NCBI RefSeq assembly: GCF_001857965.1
Contig: NZ_CP017774.1
Span: forward strand, 2,852,001-2,916,000
DNA: 64,000 bases
DNA from: Flavobacterium commune
GTDB taxonomy: Bacteria; Bacteroidota; Bacteroidia; Flavobacteriales; Flavobacteriaceae
Direction of reading: 5' to 3'
Each line of letters opens with the position of its first letter. Within the stretch, counting starts at the first letter, position 1. Positions 34,484 to 43,149 of this stretch are shown here, one piece after another. Made by a program: the position numbers and the translations under genes. Below the pieces are notes generated by a model that saw nothing but the letters and a program-made list of their open reading frames with translations, ran no database searches and was not told the DNA's origin.

Positions 34484-36121
34484 TTACTGATTACTTTTTT
34501 TCTTCTTTTTATCGTAATCGAGCGTTTCTTTCCTGATTTCCATAGGGACGTTAGGTTTGGCTTCTTCTTTTTTGCTCTGTTCAATCATCTTGTCGTTGTA
34601 TTGATTTTCTTCTTCGGGAAAAATGTCATCTTTTGATTTTATTCTCTCATCAGCACGCCATTTGAATCCTCTGAATTTCCTGTCGTGTTCATCCAGTTCT
34701 TCCTCGGGATAAATGTCGCCATCTACTTGTTGGAAAAAAGTAATGGTTTCGATAGCATTTTTGTCGAAAAGAATACTGATTTTACTGCATACGTTTTTAT
34801 TGATACCAATGAGCTCATTGTCGTCATTGCGCATATAATAAATCACTTCTGCATTTTTTATAACATCAACATCGTGGAGTTTTCCTTCCTCAAATTTCCC
34901 ATAGAGATTCAGTCCTTTTATCTGATTGAAACCCGTTCCTAAGGTATCTTTGGAGATGATAAAGGTGTTGTTGAGTACTTTGAGAGAGTCCAGTTTTTGA
35001 GTTTTGCTATTTCCGATGAGGTGCATTACATCTCCTGTAATTTGGCTTTCGCCATTCCAAAGAATAGGATTTCCAATGAGTTTTGTTAGTGAAGTTTTGG
35101 TACTGGAATGTATCGAATCGCATTTACCGCTCATATCGGTTTTGTAAAATCGAACGTTGTTGAAAGCACGAATAATTCGATCACCTTCTTTTCCTGTTAC
35201 CATCAATTTTTTTCCATGAATGTAAACGGAGTCGTTTTCTACAAAATTAACAGCAACAGCTCTTTTGGTTACATACATGGAATCTTTTTTCTGGAAAACT
35301 TCGGCATAATGTCCTTTTACGATTCCTTTATTGATGGAGTCGGTAATTTTTACATTTCGGGTAGCCGATGCAAATTCTTTGTTTCGATCATAGTATAGAC
35401 TATCGCCCTCTATACGTCGGTCATCGTATTTTATGTAGGATTTTCGAAGAAAATGAGAGAGGTTTTTCTTAGTGTCATAAAAACCTTTTTCGGTATAAAT
35501 GTAATTGTTTTTGCTGGTAATGGTTGACGGACCAAAAAGATAGGAATGCCCTGAGTTGCTATAGTAATCTAAATGATTGGATTTGATAACATATTTTGGA
35601 TTGGTAATAATTACTTCTGTTAGAAATTGGAATTTTTTTTGAGCCACATAATATCTCCCCGATTTGCTCACTAAGGTGTTTTCGTTGTTGGTAATTGTTC
35701 CTTTGGTGTTGTAAAATACTTCCTGTGTATTTCGGTCAAAATTGATAGTATCTGTTGCTAAAGTGGCATTAGGCGAACTCATTACAGCCTCTCCGGTGGC
35801 GAATGCTTTTTTTACATTTCCATTGTATTCGGCATATTTACTGTTCAAATAAAGGGTGTCTCCTTGTACGAGTTGGACATTTCCAAAGGCTTTGATGTAA
35901 TTTTCTTTTTGAAAAAAATAGGCTTTATTGCAACTCAGCACCACTCCGTCATGATTGACAACCACATTTCCGGTAAGTAAAAAAGCATCGGGCATTTCGG
36001 CTTGATTGACATCAGCGAAATCAGAATGTTCAACAATTATTTTTTTAGGTGTTTGCGCATTTACTTTTGTCGAAAGAAGTAAAAACAGAGAAAAACAGAT
36101 GAAAAATAGCGATTTATTCAA
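34484..36121 (-). CDS. OstA/LptA-like exported protein
   Basis: 545 residues. Signal peptide 1-22 (LLLSTKVNAQ). Body consists of repeated OstA-type beta-strand units (LLTGNVVVNHDGVVLSCNKAYFF; IKAFGNVQLVQGDTLYLNSKYAEY; RIIRAFNNVRFYKTDMSGKCDSIHSS), as in LptA and the N-terminus of LptD, so it probably takes part in LPS transport across the periplasm. Lys/Glu-rich tail. The start must be TTG (complement of 36119-36121): an in-frame stop precedes it and the next ATG would remove the signal peptide. Confidence 0.87.
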   Translation of the reverse strand: MNKSLFFICFSLFLLLSTKVNAQTPKKIIVEHSDFADVNQAEMPDAFLLTGNVVVNHDGVVLSCNKAYFFQKENYIKAFGNVQLVQGDTLYLNSKYAEYNGNVKKAFATGEAVMSSPNATLATDTINFDRNTQEVFYNTKGTITNNENTLVSKSGRYYVAQKKFQFLTEVIITNPKYVIKSNHLDYYSNSGHSYLFGPSTITSKNNYIYTEKGFYDTKKNLSHFLRKSYIKYDDRRIEGDSLYYDRNKEFASATRNVKITDSINKGIVKGHYAEVFQKKDSMYVTKRAVAVNFVENDSVYIHGKKLMVTGKEGDRIIRAFNNVRFYKTDMSGKCDSIHSSTKTSLTKLIGNPILWNGESQITGDVMHLIGNSKTQKLDSLKVLNNTFIISKDTLGTGFNQIKGLNLYGKFEEGKLHDVDVIKNAEVIYYMRNDDNELIGINKNVCSKISILFDKNAIETITFFQQVDGDIYPEEELDEHDRKFRGFKWRADERIKSKDDIFPEEENQYNDKMIEQSKKEEAKPNVPMEIRKETLDYDKKKKKSNQ

Positions 36122-36137
36122 GGGTGTATATTTTTGT

Positions 36138-36166
36138 CAAATTTATGAAAAAGGAAACAAACCCAA
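36138..36166 (-). promoter_or_regulatory. Promoter of the OstA-like gene
   Basis: TTG (36164-36166), 18-bp spacer, TAAATTTG (36138-36145) on the minus strand. The TTG start codon is only 16 bp beyond the -7 box, so the leader is about 10 nt. Confidence 0.65.
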
Positions 36167-36224
36167 TAAATATTACTATTTATTTATGATTTTTAAAGGG
36201 ATATTTTGCGTTGATTTTTAAACA

Positions 36225-36266
36225 AAAAAGCTGATGAATACTATGAGAGTAGTGCATCAGCTTTTT
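36225..36266 (-). terminator. Terminator of the phospholipid/SOD operon
   Basis: Stem AAAAAGCTGATG (36225-36236) with CATCAGCTTTTT (36255-36266); the minus strand continues with TTTTTTG. 23 bp after the superoxide dismutase stop. Confidence 0.8.
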
Positions 36267-36289
36267 GTTTATTTGTTCGGAGAAACAGA

Positions 36290-37066
36290 TTAGTATTTTT
36301 TGATGAATGAATTTTGATAATTTTCATTTACTTTTCCCCAATTGATTACGTTAAAAAACGAATCAATGTAGGTTGCACGACGGTATTGGTGACCCAAATA
36401 ATAAGCGTGTTCCCATAAATCCAGGGCTAAAATAGGAGTTCCGGGAACAGCAGCATTTCGCATCAAGGGATTGTCCTGATTTTGAGAACTGGTAATTTTT
36501 AGTTTTCCGGCTTTGTCCACAATTAGCCAAACCCAGGCCGAGCCAAATTGTTTAGTGGCTTCTTCTTTGAATGCAGTTTTAAATTCATTAAAAGAACCAA
36601 AATCCCGGTCGATAGCTCCGGCAATCGTATCTTTTGGAGTTCCGCCGGCATTAGGAGCCATTGATTTCCAGTAAAGCGAATGGTTGTAAAAACCTCCGGC
36701 ACTATTTCTTAATTCGGTATCGTTGATGTCCAGTTTGGCTAAGATGTCTTCGATAGACATGTTTTCGTATTCTGTTCCGGCTATGGCGGCGTTAAGATTG
36801 TTAGTGTATGTCAGATAATGTTTAGAATAATGAGCTTCTAAGTTAAGAGCTGAAATGGCTGGAGCTAAAGCATCATAAGAATAAGGCAATTTATCCAGTA
36901 AAAAAGAACCGGGTTCTGCTTTTACATCGTCAGGAAATCCCAGAGTTACTTTTTCTTCGGCAGTAGGAAGAGGAACTTCAACTACTTCGGTTAGTTTTTT
37001 ATTGTTGCAGGAAATTAAAAAAACAAATAAAAATAGGCTGCTGATTGTATAAATAAGTTTTTTCAT
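36290..37066 (-). CDS. Lipoprotein Fe/Mn superoxide dismutase
   Basis: 258 residues from the ATG complement at 37064-37066. A longer frame from 37126 overlaps the upstream gene and hides the signal sequence. Lipobox LISC at about residues 16-19, then a charged linker to about 45, then a full Fe/Mn SOD: LEAHYSKHYLTYTNNLN, GGFYNHSLYW, FGSAWVWLI and DLWEHAYYLGHQYRR supply the three His and one Asp metal ligands. Flavobacterial SODs are normally cytoplasmic; this one is predicted to be anchored in the envelope. Last gene of the LUD-cdsA-psd-ACBP operon. Confidence 0.9.
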   Translation of the reverse strand: MKKLIYTISSLFLFVFLISCNNKKLTEVVEVPLPTAEEKVTLGFPDDVKAEPGSFLLDKLPYSYDALAPAISALNLEAHYSKHYLTYTNNLNAAIAGTEYENMSIEDILAKLDINDTELRNSAGGFYNHSLYWKSMAPNAGGTPKDTIAGAIDRDFGSFNEFKTAFKEEATKQFGSAWVWLIVDKAGKLKITSSQNQDNPLMRNAAVPGTPILALDLWEHAYYLGHQYRRATYIDSFFNVINWGKVNENYQNSFIKKY

Positions 37067-37082
37067 GATGATGTTGTTTATT

Positions 37083-37343
37083 TCAAAGAGAATTGATGAT
37101 TTCGATATAATTTTCTTTGGCTTCATCGGCGGTGATATGGCTTATTTGCATCCAGGCATTGATTTTAAAGGCATCTCTAAGGTGGAAATTAGAAGTTTGT
37201 CTTATTTCTACAGTACCAATTGTAGCTTGTTTGTAATAGGCATAAAGTCGCAACTGGACATCTTGAGGTAAAGATGCTTGAGTCATTTTAGAGGCCTTTT
37301 CAACCGCTTCATTAAATCGAGTATCTAAATCTTTTTTAGTCAT
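37083..37343 (-). CDS. Acyl-CoA-binding protein
   Basis: 86 residues, size of ACBP. LDTRFNEAVEKASKMTQ, LYAYYKQATIG and AWMQISHITADEAKENYIEII are the family helices, with the acyl-CoA contact Tyr/Lys in YAYYKQAT. Binds long-chain acyl-CoA in the cytoplasm. Starts directly after psd (no gap), consistent with a lipid operon. Confidence 0.88.
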   Translation of the reverse strand: MTKKDLDTRFNEAVEKASKMTQASLPQDVQLRLYAYYKQATIGTVEIRQTSNFHLRDAFKINAWMQISHITADEAKENYIEIINSL

Positions 37344-38000
37344 TTATGATTCTTTTGTTGCAATAATAGTTTTTCCTCCAATGGCTTTTTGATTGAGAAC
37401 CACATTTACAGGAGTACCTAAAGGTAAAAATAAATCTACTCTGGAACCAAATTTAATAAAGCCGGCATCAGTACCCTGAACGACCTGCATTCCTTCCTGT
37501 GCATAATTTACAATTCGGCGTGCTAATGCTCCTGCAATTTGACGGTATAAAACAGCACCAAAACTATTGTTTTCTATTACAACAGTAGTTCTTTCGTTTT
37601 CTTCACTGGCTTTCGGATGCCAGGCTACTAAGAATTTACCGGGATGGTATTTGCTGAATTTTATAATTCCGCTCATGGCATATCGCGTAACATGTACATT
37701 TATTGGGGACATAAAGATAGAAACCTGAAGACGTTTGTCTTTGAAATATTCTCCTTCGTAAACTTCTTCAATAACAACCACTTTTCCATCAACAGGAGCC
37801 AGAATTTGTTTGTCATTGATAATTACAGTTCTTTTTGGGTTTCTAAAGAATTGCAATACAATAATTAAAATTAAGAAAACAAAGATTTCAACCGACATTC
37901 TTAACCAATTGATGTCAATAAATTTGTCCGCAAGTAATAGTGTAACTACCGTAAAAACGGTTGCTAATAAAATAGATGGAGCTCCTTCTTTATGAAACAT
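37344..38000 (-). CDS. psd: Phosphatidylserine decarboxylase (short, proenzyme)
   Basis: 218 residues, the short PSD form. Two N-terminal membrane segments (about 8-47). Core APVDGKVV, SIFMSPINVHVTRYAMSG, and self-cleavage site FIKFGSRVD (Gly-Ser, about residue 189) that creates the pyruvoyl group. Makes phosphatidylethanolamine from phosphatidylserine. Overlaps the cdsA end by 11 bp. Confidence 0.93.
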   Translation of the reverse strand: MFHKEGAPSILLATVFTVVTLLLADKFIDINWLRMSVEIFVFLILIIVLQFFRNPKRTVIINDKQILAPVDGKVVVIEEVYEGEYFKDKRLQVSIFMSPINVHVTRYAMSGIIKFSKYHPGKFLVAWHPKASEENERTTVVIENNSFGAVLYRQIAGALARRIVNYAQEGMQVVQGTDAGFIKFGSRVDLFLPLGTPVNVVLNQKAIGGKTIIATKES

Positions 38001-38880
38001 AATTTAAAATTTGATAAAATAAAAATATAATTGGTGCTACAAATATAACACTATCTAGTCTATCTAGTACGCCTCCGTGTCCGGGCATGATATTTCCGCT
38101 GTCTTTTACTCCTGCAATTCGTTTGAATTTAGATTCAATCAAATCGCCTATTGTTCCAAATATCCCTACAATAGTTGCAATAGAAGTCCAAATCAGTATG
38201 GATTGTGCGCTGAACTCAGGTTTGGCTTTGATGTAGTATTTTGATATTAAATAACCGGCTAAAATGGCAAAAAGTATTCCGCCTATAAATCCTTCGATAG
38301 TTTTTTTAGGAGAGATGCGTTCGAATAATTTGTTTTTTCCAATGGATTTCCCAACAACATAAGCAAAAGAGTCATTGGTCCAGATTAAAATAAATAAACC
38401 AATAATGATTTTAGGATTGTAGTCTTTTATTCCGAAAGAAATTTTAGTTATAAATACAAATGGAAGAATGATGTAACCAAATAGATAAAGGTATTTTGAT
38501 GAGGTACTTATCTTTTGAATATTATCATAAAATAAAAAAAGAATACATTTTACTGATACAACTAATGTGGTTGCTAATAAAATGATATTCATTTGCTGAA
38601 TATTGATTGTGATTTCAATAGTAGAGCCCAAAAAGGCATTGATTGTTTGAGTAGTAATTTTATTGTAATGACTAATTAGTGTAATGCCGGAATAAAGCAA
38701 AAAACCTGCTATTAGCGGCAGGGTTTTGTTAACCTGAGTTAAATTGCAAAATTCATATATGGCTATCATTAGAAATACACCAAAAAGTATAAAAAAACTT
38801 TCGGTTGAGTATAAAATAGAAGTTATTAATAATAAGATGTAAATAGCTCCTGATATAGACCTTTTTAGAGTTTCATTCAT
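37990..38880 (-). CDS. cdsA: Phosphatidate cytidylyltransferase
   Basis: 296 residues, about eight membrane segments. The CDS signature is at the C-terminus: TIGDLIESKFKRIAGVKDSGNIMPGHGGVLDRLDS (S-x8 ... D...D). WTNDSFAYVVGKSIGK and SPKKTIEGFIGG are further conserved blocks. Makes CDP-diacylglycerol, the precursor used upstream of PSD; gene order fits phospholipid synthesis. Confidence 0.95.
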   Translation of the reverse strand: MNETLKRSISGAIYILLLITSILYSTESFFILFGVFLMIAIYEFCNLTQVNKTLPLIAGFLLYSGITLISHYNKITTQTINAFLGSTIEITINIQQMNIILLATTLVVSVKCILFLFYDNIQKISTSSKYLYLFGYIILPFVFITKISFGIKDYNPKIIIGLFILIWTNDSFAYVVGKSIGKNKLFERISPKKTIEGFIGGILFAILAGYLISKYYIKAKPEFSAQSILIWTSIATIVGIFGTIGDLIESKFKRIAGVKDSGNIMPGHGGVLDRLDSVIFVAPIIFLFYQILNYVS

Positions 38881-38881
38881 T

Positions 38882-39484
38882 TTAAAGATCTTCTAAAAGC
38901 AATAAATAAAGATTTTTAGCCGAACTTCCATATTGGGTAAAGTCCTCTTCTTTTGCTTTTTCAAAATATTTTATAGCCGTAATATTGGTAGGATAATCTC
39001 TTTCGTATTTCTTTTTTATAGCACTAAGTCCGTCGCTTTTCATAGCGAGAATTTGACTTGTAGTTGCTAAAACTACAATGTTAGTAGGTAATTCGTTTGG
39101 TTTGTGCTGTTTGATTTGTTTTGATGAAAAAAGTATAGAACCTTCCTCAGCAATCAAATTTTCGCAACTTGATAATAGAAATTTAGGATTAGCAGGTTTG
39201 GTATAGTTTAATTTGTTTTCATCCAAAAGTCCAAATAAGTTTGAATCATAACATAATACTTCGCTTTCAAACCAGTCATTTTCTTCTAATATATTCTCAA
39301 ATTGGTCTTTTACTTCCTGAGCATTTTCACAGTACAAGAATTTACCTCCATTTTTTTTAAAATTGTAGATAAATCGTTCATCAACAGAGATATTGTTATC
39401 AGGAAAGAAATTATTATTCTGACTTTCTTTTTCCTCATCTGAAGCTGAAATACTAGATCCAAAAAGTTTTCTAAAAAGACTCAT
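38882..39484 (-). CDS. LUD-domain (LutC/YkgG-like) protein
   Basis: 200 residues. Domain pattern of LutC: EVLCYDSNLFGLLDENKL, SCENLIAEEGSILFSS and NIVVLATTSQI. The N-terminal 45 residues (SSISASDEEKESQNNN) are a poorly conserved polar tail. LUD proteins act in lactate oxidation with LutA/LutB, but those genes are absent here, so this solitary copy, conserved upstream of cdsA/psd in flavobacteria, has no proven role. First gene of the operon. Confidence 0.8.
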   Translation of the reverse strand: MSLFRKLFGSSISASDEEKESQNNNFFPDNNISVDERFIYNFKKNGGKFLYCENAQEVKDQFENILEENDWFESEVLCYDSNLFGLLDENKLNYTKPANPKFLLSSCENLIAEEGSILFSSKQIKQHKPNELPTNIVVLATTSQILAMKSDGLSAIKKKYERDYPTNITAIKYFEKAKEEDFTQYGSSAKNLYLLLLEDL

Positions 39485-39521
39485 ATTTTGTAGGGTACTT
39501 GATATGTTATTTGTAACCGTC

Positions 39522-39529
39522 CAAAGATA
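39522..39529 (-). promoter_or_regulatory. -7 element for the LUD-cdsA-psd-ACBP-SOD operon
   Basis: TATCTTTG on the minus strand matches TAnnTTTG, about 40 bp before the ATG. Its -33 region falls inside the ftsH terminator stem; no clean TTG at 19-20 bp. Confidence 0.5.
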
Positions 39530-39570
39530 AAAAAATCTTAATTCAAAACGCGGTTTTGAATTAAGATTTT
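39526..39570 (-). terminator. Terminator of rsfS-ftsH
   Basis: Perfect 18-bp stem (39532-39549 with 39553-39570), 3-nt loop, followed by seven T residues on the minus strand; 25 bp past the ftsH stop. Confidence 0.88.
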
Positions 39571-39594
39571 AAATAATTTATGTCAACTGACTAA

Positions 39595-41520
39595 TTAAGA
39601 GACTACTTCTTCCAAATTTTTGTCAAAACTTCTTTTTCCGAAAATAGCTTCTAAATCGTCTTTGAAAATGACTTCTTTTTCGATAAGAATATCAGCAAGC
39701 TGATTTAGTTTGTCTTTATTCTCTTCTAAAATTTGAATCGCTCTCTGGTATTGACTTTCGATAAGTGCTGATATTTCAGCATCTATCACTTTTGCTGTTT
39801 CATCTGAATATGGTTTTGAGAAACTGTATTCGCTTTGACCTGATGAATCATAATAAGTAACATTTCCTATTTTGTCATTCAAACCATAGATAGTAACCAT
39901 AGCGCGAGCCTGTTTGGTTACTTTTTCCAAATCACTTAACGCACCGGTTGAAATACGGTTAAACGTTACTTTTTCGGCAGCTCTACCTCCCATAGTAGCA
40001 CACATTTCGTCCAGCATTTGGTCAGGACGAACAATTTGGCGTTCTTCCGGTAAGTACCATGCCGCTCCTAAACTTTGTCCACGAGGAACAATAGTTACTT
40101 TGATTAATGGAGCTGCGTGCTCTAACATCCAGCTAACTGTAGCGTGACCCGCTTCGTGAATGGCAATTGCTTTTTTCTCTTCCGGAGTGATGATTTTATT
40201 TTTCTTTTCTAAACCACCTACAATACGGTCAACAGCGTCAAGGAAATCTTGTTTGTCAACAGCAGTTTTATTGTTTCTTGCTGCAATCAAGGCCGCTTCG
40301 TTACACACATTAGCAATATCGGCACCTGAGAATCCCGGAGTTTGTTTGGCTAAAAAGTCTAAGTCTAAGCCTTCTACTTTTTTCAAAGGAGCTAAGTGCA
40401 CTTTGAAAATTTCAGCACGCTCGCGAATGTCTGGTAAATCGACAAATATTTGTCTGTCAAAACGTCCGGCGCGCATTAAAGCTTTGTCTAAAACATCGGC
40501 TCTGTTTGTTGCGGCCAGAACAATTACGTTAGAGTTGGAACCAAAACCATCCATTTCGGTTAGTAATTGGTTCAGAGTGTTTTCTCTTTCGTCATTTCCG
40601 CCTGACATGCTGTTTTTTCCTCTGGCTCTACCTACAGCATCAATTTCGTCAATAAAAATGATTGCCGGTGATTTTTCTTTGGCTTGTTTGAATAAATCAC
40701 GAACTCTGGAAGCTCCTACACCTACAAACATTTCGACAAAATCAGAACCTGATAAAGAGAAAAACGGAACCTGAGCTTCACCGGCTACAGCCTTAGCTAA
40801 TAATGTTTTTCCTGTTCCCGGAGGTCCTACAAGTAATGCTCCTTTTGGGATTTTACCTCCAAGATTGGTGAATTTTTCAGGGTTTTTAAGGAATTCAACA
40901 ATTTCCTGAATTTCTTCTTTGGCACCTTCTAATCCGGCAACATCCTTAAATGTGGTTTTAACATCGTTTTTTTCGTCAAAAAGTCTGGCTTTTGATTTTC
41001 CAATGTTAAAGATTTGTCCGCCACCACCAGCGCCACCACCTGACATCTTGCGCATGATGAAAATCCATACTCCAATGATGATGATTACAGGAAGTAAGCT
41101 GATTAGTATATCAGACCAATTGCTGGCTTCCTTAAAGTCGTAATCGACTAATTTTTTTTCAGCTTTAGCTCTGTCAAGTTTTTCCTGAAATGATTTTAAA
41201 TCACCAAATTTTGTAGTGTAATGTGGCCCTTTATTAGGTCGGTCAAAGATGTCTTTGGCTACAGCTTTGTTGGCGGGATCTTTTAATCCTGCATCAGAAA
41301 GGTAGATTTCAGCATCTTTATTGTTAAAAATAATGACGTTTTTAATTTGACCTTTTGTCAACATATTATCTATGTTAGACGATTTTAATTGAGCAGGCTC
41401 CTGTAAGCTGGAACTACCAGTTACGAAGCTAATAAATAAGAAAATAAGCAGTATGCTTGTATAAACCAGCCAAGGACTTATTCTGAATTTATTAGAATTG
41501 GGGTTGTTATCTTTTGCCAT
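39595..41520 (-). CDS. ftsH: ATP-dependent zinc metalloprotease FtsH
   Basis: 641 residues. Two membrane segments (about 16-36 and 137-157) bracket a periplasmic loop; AAA domain with Walker A GPPGTGKTLLAKAVAG (about 230), Walker B AIIFIDEIDAVG, second region of homology ATNRADVLDKALMRAGRFDRQ; protease zinc motif HEAGHA (about 452) and a distal Asp. Degrades membrane and short-lived soluble proteins. A Gly-rich stretch (SGGGAGGGGQ) precedes the AAA domain. Follows rsfS by 18 bp. Confidence 0.97.
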   Translation of the reverse strand: MAKDNNPNSNKFRISPWLVYTSILLIFLFISFVTGSSSLQEPAQLKSSNIDNMLTKGQIKNVIIFNNKDAEIYLSDAGLKDPANKAVAKDIFDRPNKGPHYTTKFGDLKSFQEKLDRAKAEKKLVDYDFKEASNWSDILISLLPVIIIIGVWIFIMRKMSGGGAGGGGQIFNIGKSKARLFDEKNDVKTTFKDVAGLEGAKEEIQEIVEFLKNPEKFTNLGGKIPKGALLVGPPGTGKTLLAKAVAGEAQVPFFSLSGSDFVEMFVGVGASRVRDLFKQAKEKSPAIIFIDEIDAVGRARGKNSMSGGNDERENTLNQLLTEMDGFGSNSNVIVLAATNRADVLDKALMRAGRFDRQIFVDLPDIRERAEIFKVHLAPLKKVEGLDLDFLAKQTPGFSGADIANVCNEAALIAARNNKTAVDKQDFLDAVDRIVGGLEKKNKIITPEEKKAIAIHEAGHATVSWMLEHAAPLIKVTIVPRGQSLGAAWYLPEERQIVRPDQMLDEMCATMGGRAAEKVTFNRISTGALSDLEKVTKQARAMVTIYGLNDKIGNVTYYDSSGQSEYSFSKPYSDETAKVIDAEISALIESQYQRAIQILEENKDKLNQLADILIEKEVIFKDDLEAIFGKRSFDKNLEEVVS

Positions 41521-41538
41521 AGTTATTCTGTCTTGCTT

Positions 41539-41910
41539 TTAGTATTTGTTTGCAATTGTAGTAATTTTTGCATCTCCCCACAAACTTTCGATGTTGTAAT
41601 ATTCTCTAATTTGTTTTTGAAAAACATGAACCACAATGTTAACATAATCCATAAGTACCCATTCGGCATTGTCAGTCCCTTCAACATGCCAAGGCTTGTC
41701 TTTAATTTCTTTAGAAACAATTTTTTGAATGGAGTTAACAATTGCGTTAACCTGAGTATTTGAATTTCCGTTGCAGATAACAAAATAGTCGCAAACTGCG
41801 GTGTCGATTTCTCTAAGATCGAGAATATCTATATCATTTCCTTTTACTTCTTCTATTCCTTTGATAATGTTTGCCAATAGGTCATCATTATTTACAGTCT
41901 TTTTTGCCAT
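41539..41910 (-). CDS. rsfS: Ribosome silencing factor RsfS
   Basis: 123 residues. Family blocks: DILDLREIDTAVCDYFVICNGNSNTQV and KPWHVEGTDNAEWVLMDYVNIVVHVF, followed by REYYNIESLWGDA. Binds ribosomal protein uL14 and prevents subunit joining in starvation. The rsfS-ftsH order with divergent birA is a common flavobacterial arrangement. Confidence 0.93.
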   Translation of the reverse strand: MAKKTVNNDDLLANIIKGIEEVKGNDIDILDLREIDTAVCDYFVICNGNSNTQVNAIVNSIQKIVSKEIKDKPWHVEGTDNAEWVLMDYVNIVVHVFQKQIREYYNIESLWGDAKITTIANKY

Positions 41911-42006
41911 GAATTATTTTTATAATAAGTGTGTAAAGTTACCATTTTTTGTGATTATTTTTGAACCTTAACATAATATTAAATAATGTTACAAAAATAA
42001 TTGCTA

Positions 42007-42735
42007 ATGAAACTAATCAAACTCGATGCCATAGATTCTACAAACGATTTTCTTAAAGGATTATCGGCAACTGATGAGCTTGAAAACTTTACTGTTGTTA
42101 CAGCCGAAAATCAAACTAAAGGGCGAGGGCAGATGGGGGCTGTGTGGAATTCTGAAAAGTCTAAAAACCTAATAATGAGTGTTTTTATAAAGGATTTGTT
42201 GGTGAGTGCAGAGGAGATTTATAATTTTAATGTAGCTACAGCTTTAGCAATAATTGAGGTTTTGAAAACTTATAAAATTCAAAATTTAAGTATAAAATGG
42301 CCTAACGACATTATGTCAGCTAATTTTAAAATTGCTGGTATTTTAATCGAGAATAATTTTAAAAGTAACGGCAGTATTTCTTCAATTATTGGAATAGGTT
42401 TGAATGTTAATCAAACTAATTTTGAAAATCTTCCTAAAGCTTCTTCAATGGCAGTTATTGCCAATTCGACTTTTGATAAAGACGAATTACTTATTTTAAT
42501 TGTTGAGCGATTAAAAGTAAATTTAGCATTTATTGGTTCAAATCCTGATTATTTATGGGCTCAATACACTAATCATTTGTTTAAAAAAGAATTTCCGATG
42601 GCTTTTAAGTTAGAAACTGAGAAAGTTTTTATGGGAATTATACAAGGAGTTTCTAAAAAGGGAAAATTGATTGTTTTGTTAGAAGATGATCGAGTTGTTG
42701 AGTATGGACTTAAAGAAATTCAAATGCTTTATTGA
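42007..42735 (+). CDS. birA: Biotin-[acetyl-CoA carboxylase] ligase
   Basis: 242 residues from the ATG at 42007. Class I ligase without the HTH domain of E. coli BirA. Adenylation and biotin site: DSTNDFLK, ENQTKGRGQMGAVWNS, LSIKWPNDIM, KIAGILIEN, IIGIGLNVNQ. Short C-terminal SH3-like domain (about 195-242). A -7 box TATTTTTG at 41956-41963 may drive it. Confidence 0.93.
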   Translation: MKLIKLDAIDSTNDFLKGLSATDELENFTVVTAENQTKGRGQMGAVWNSEKSKNLIMSVFIKDLLVSAEEIYNFNVATALAIIEVLKTYKIQNLSIKWPNDIMSANFKIAGILIENNFKSNGSISSIIGIGLNVNQTNFENLPKASSMAVIANSTFDKDELLILIVERLKVNLAFIGSNPDYLWAQYTNHLFKKEFPMAFKLETEKVFMGIIQGVSKKGKLIVLLEDDRVVEYGLKEIQMLY

Positions 42736-43149
42736 GTTTTTTTACCTTTTTTAGACAACTTTGGTTGCCTGTTTAGTAGTTTTTCTTGCCTTATTTAGAA
42801 TGTTTTTGTTTAATTGTTTAAAAAAATATAGTCTGTTTTAAAAATTTAATGTATTGGTTTTTAGTGTTTTGAATTGTTTTTTGGTTATAAATGTTGTATT
42901 TACATTTAAAAAAATGATGTAGATAAGTATTTTTATTTTACTTTTGGATTTCGTTTTTCGTAAAAAAAGTGATGAAATAAAATTGATGCACTATTTTATA
43001 ATTGGAATTATAGCGAAATTCTGAAGTGATAAATCCTAACGTTTGGATATTCTTAAAATTGAGAATAGAAAACATTTGATGTTAAGATTTAGATCCTGAA
43101 AAATAATTTAAAACTAAAATCTATAACTAACTAAAAACAACTTTTTCTT
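42736..43149. other. AT-rich intergenic region before the sugar symporter
   Basis: No gene, no strong hairpin and no clear TAnnTTTG promoter; TACATTTA at 42900-42907 is the nearest match. Probably the symporter's upstream control region. Confidence 0.35.

Noticed and set aside
41523..41783. Frame overlapping rsfS on the same strand
   Set aside because: Out-of-frame shadow of rsfS, with no family signature.
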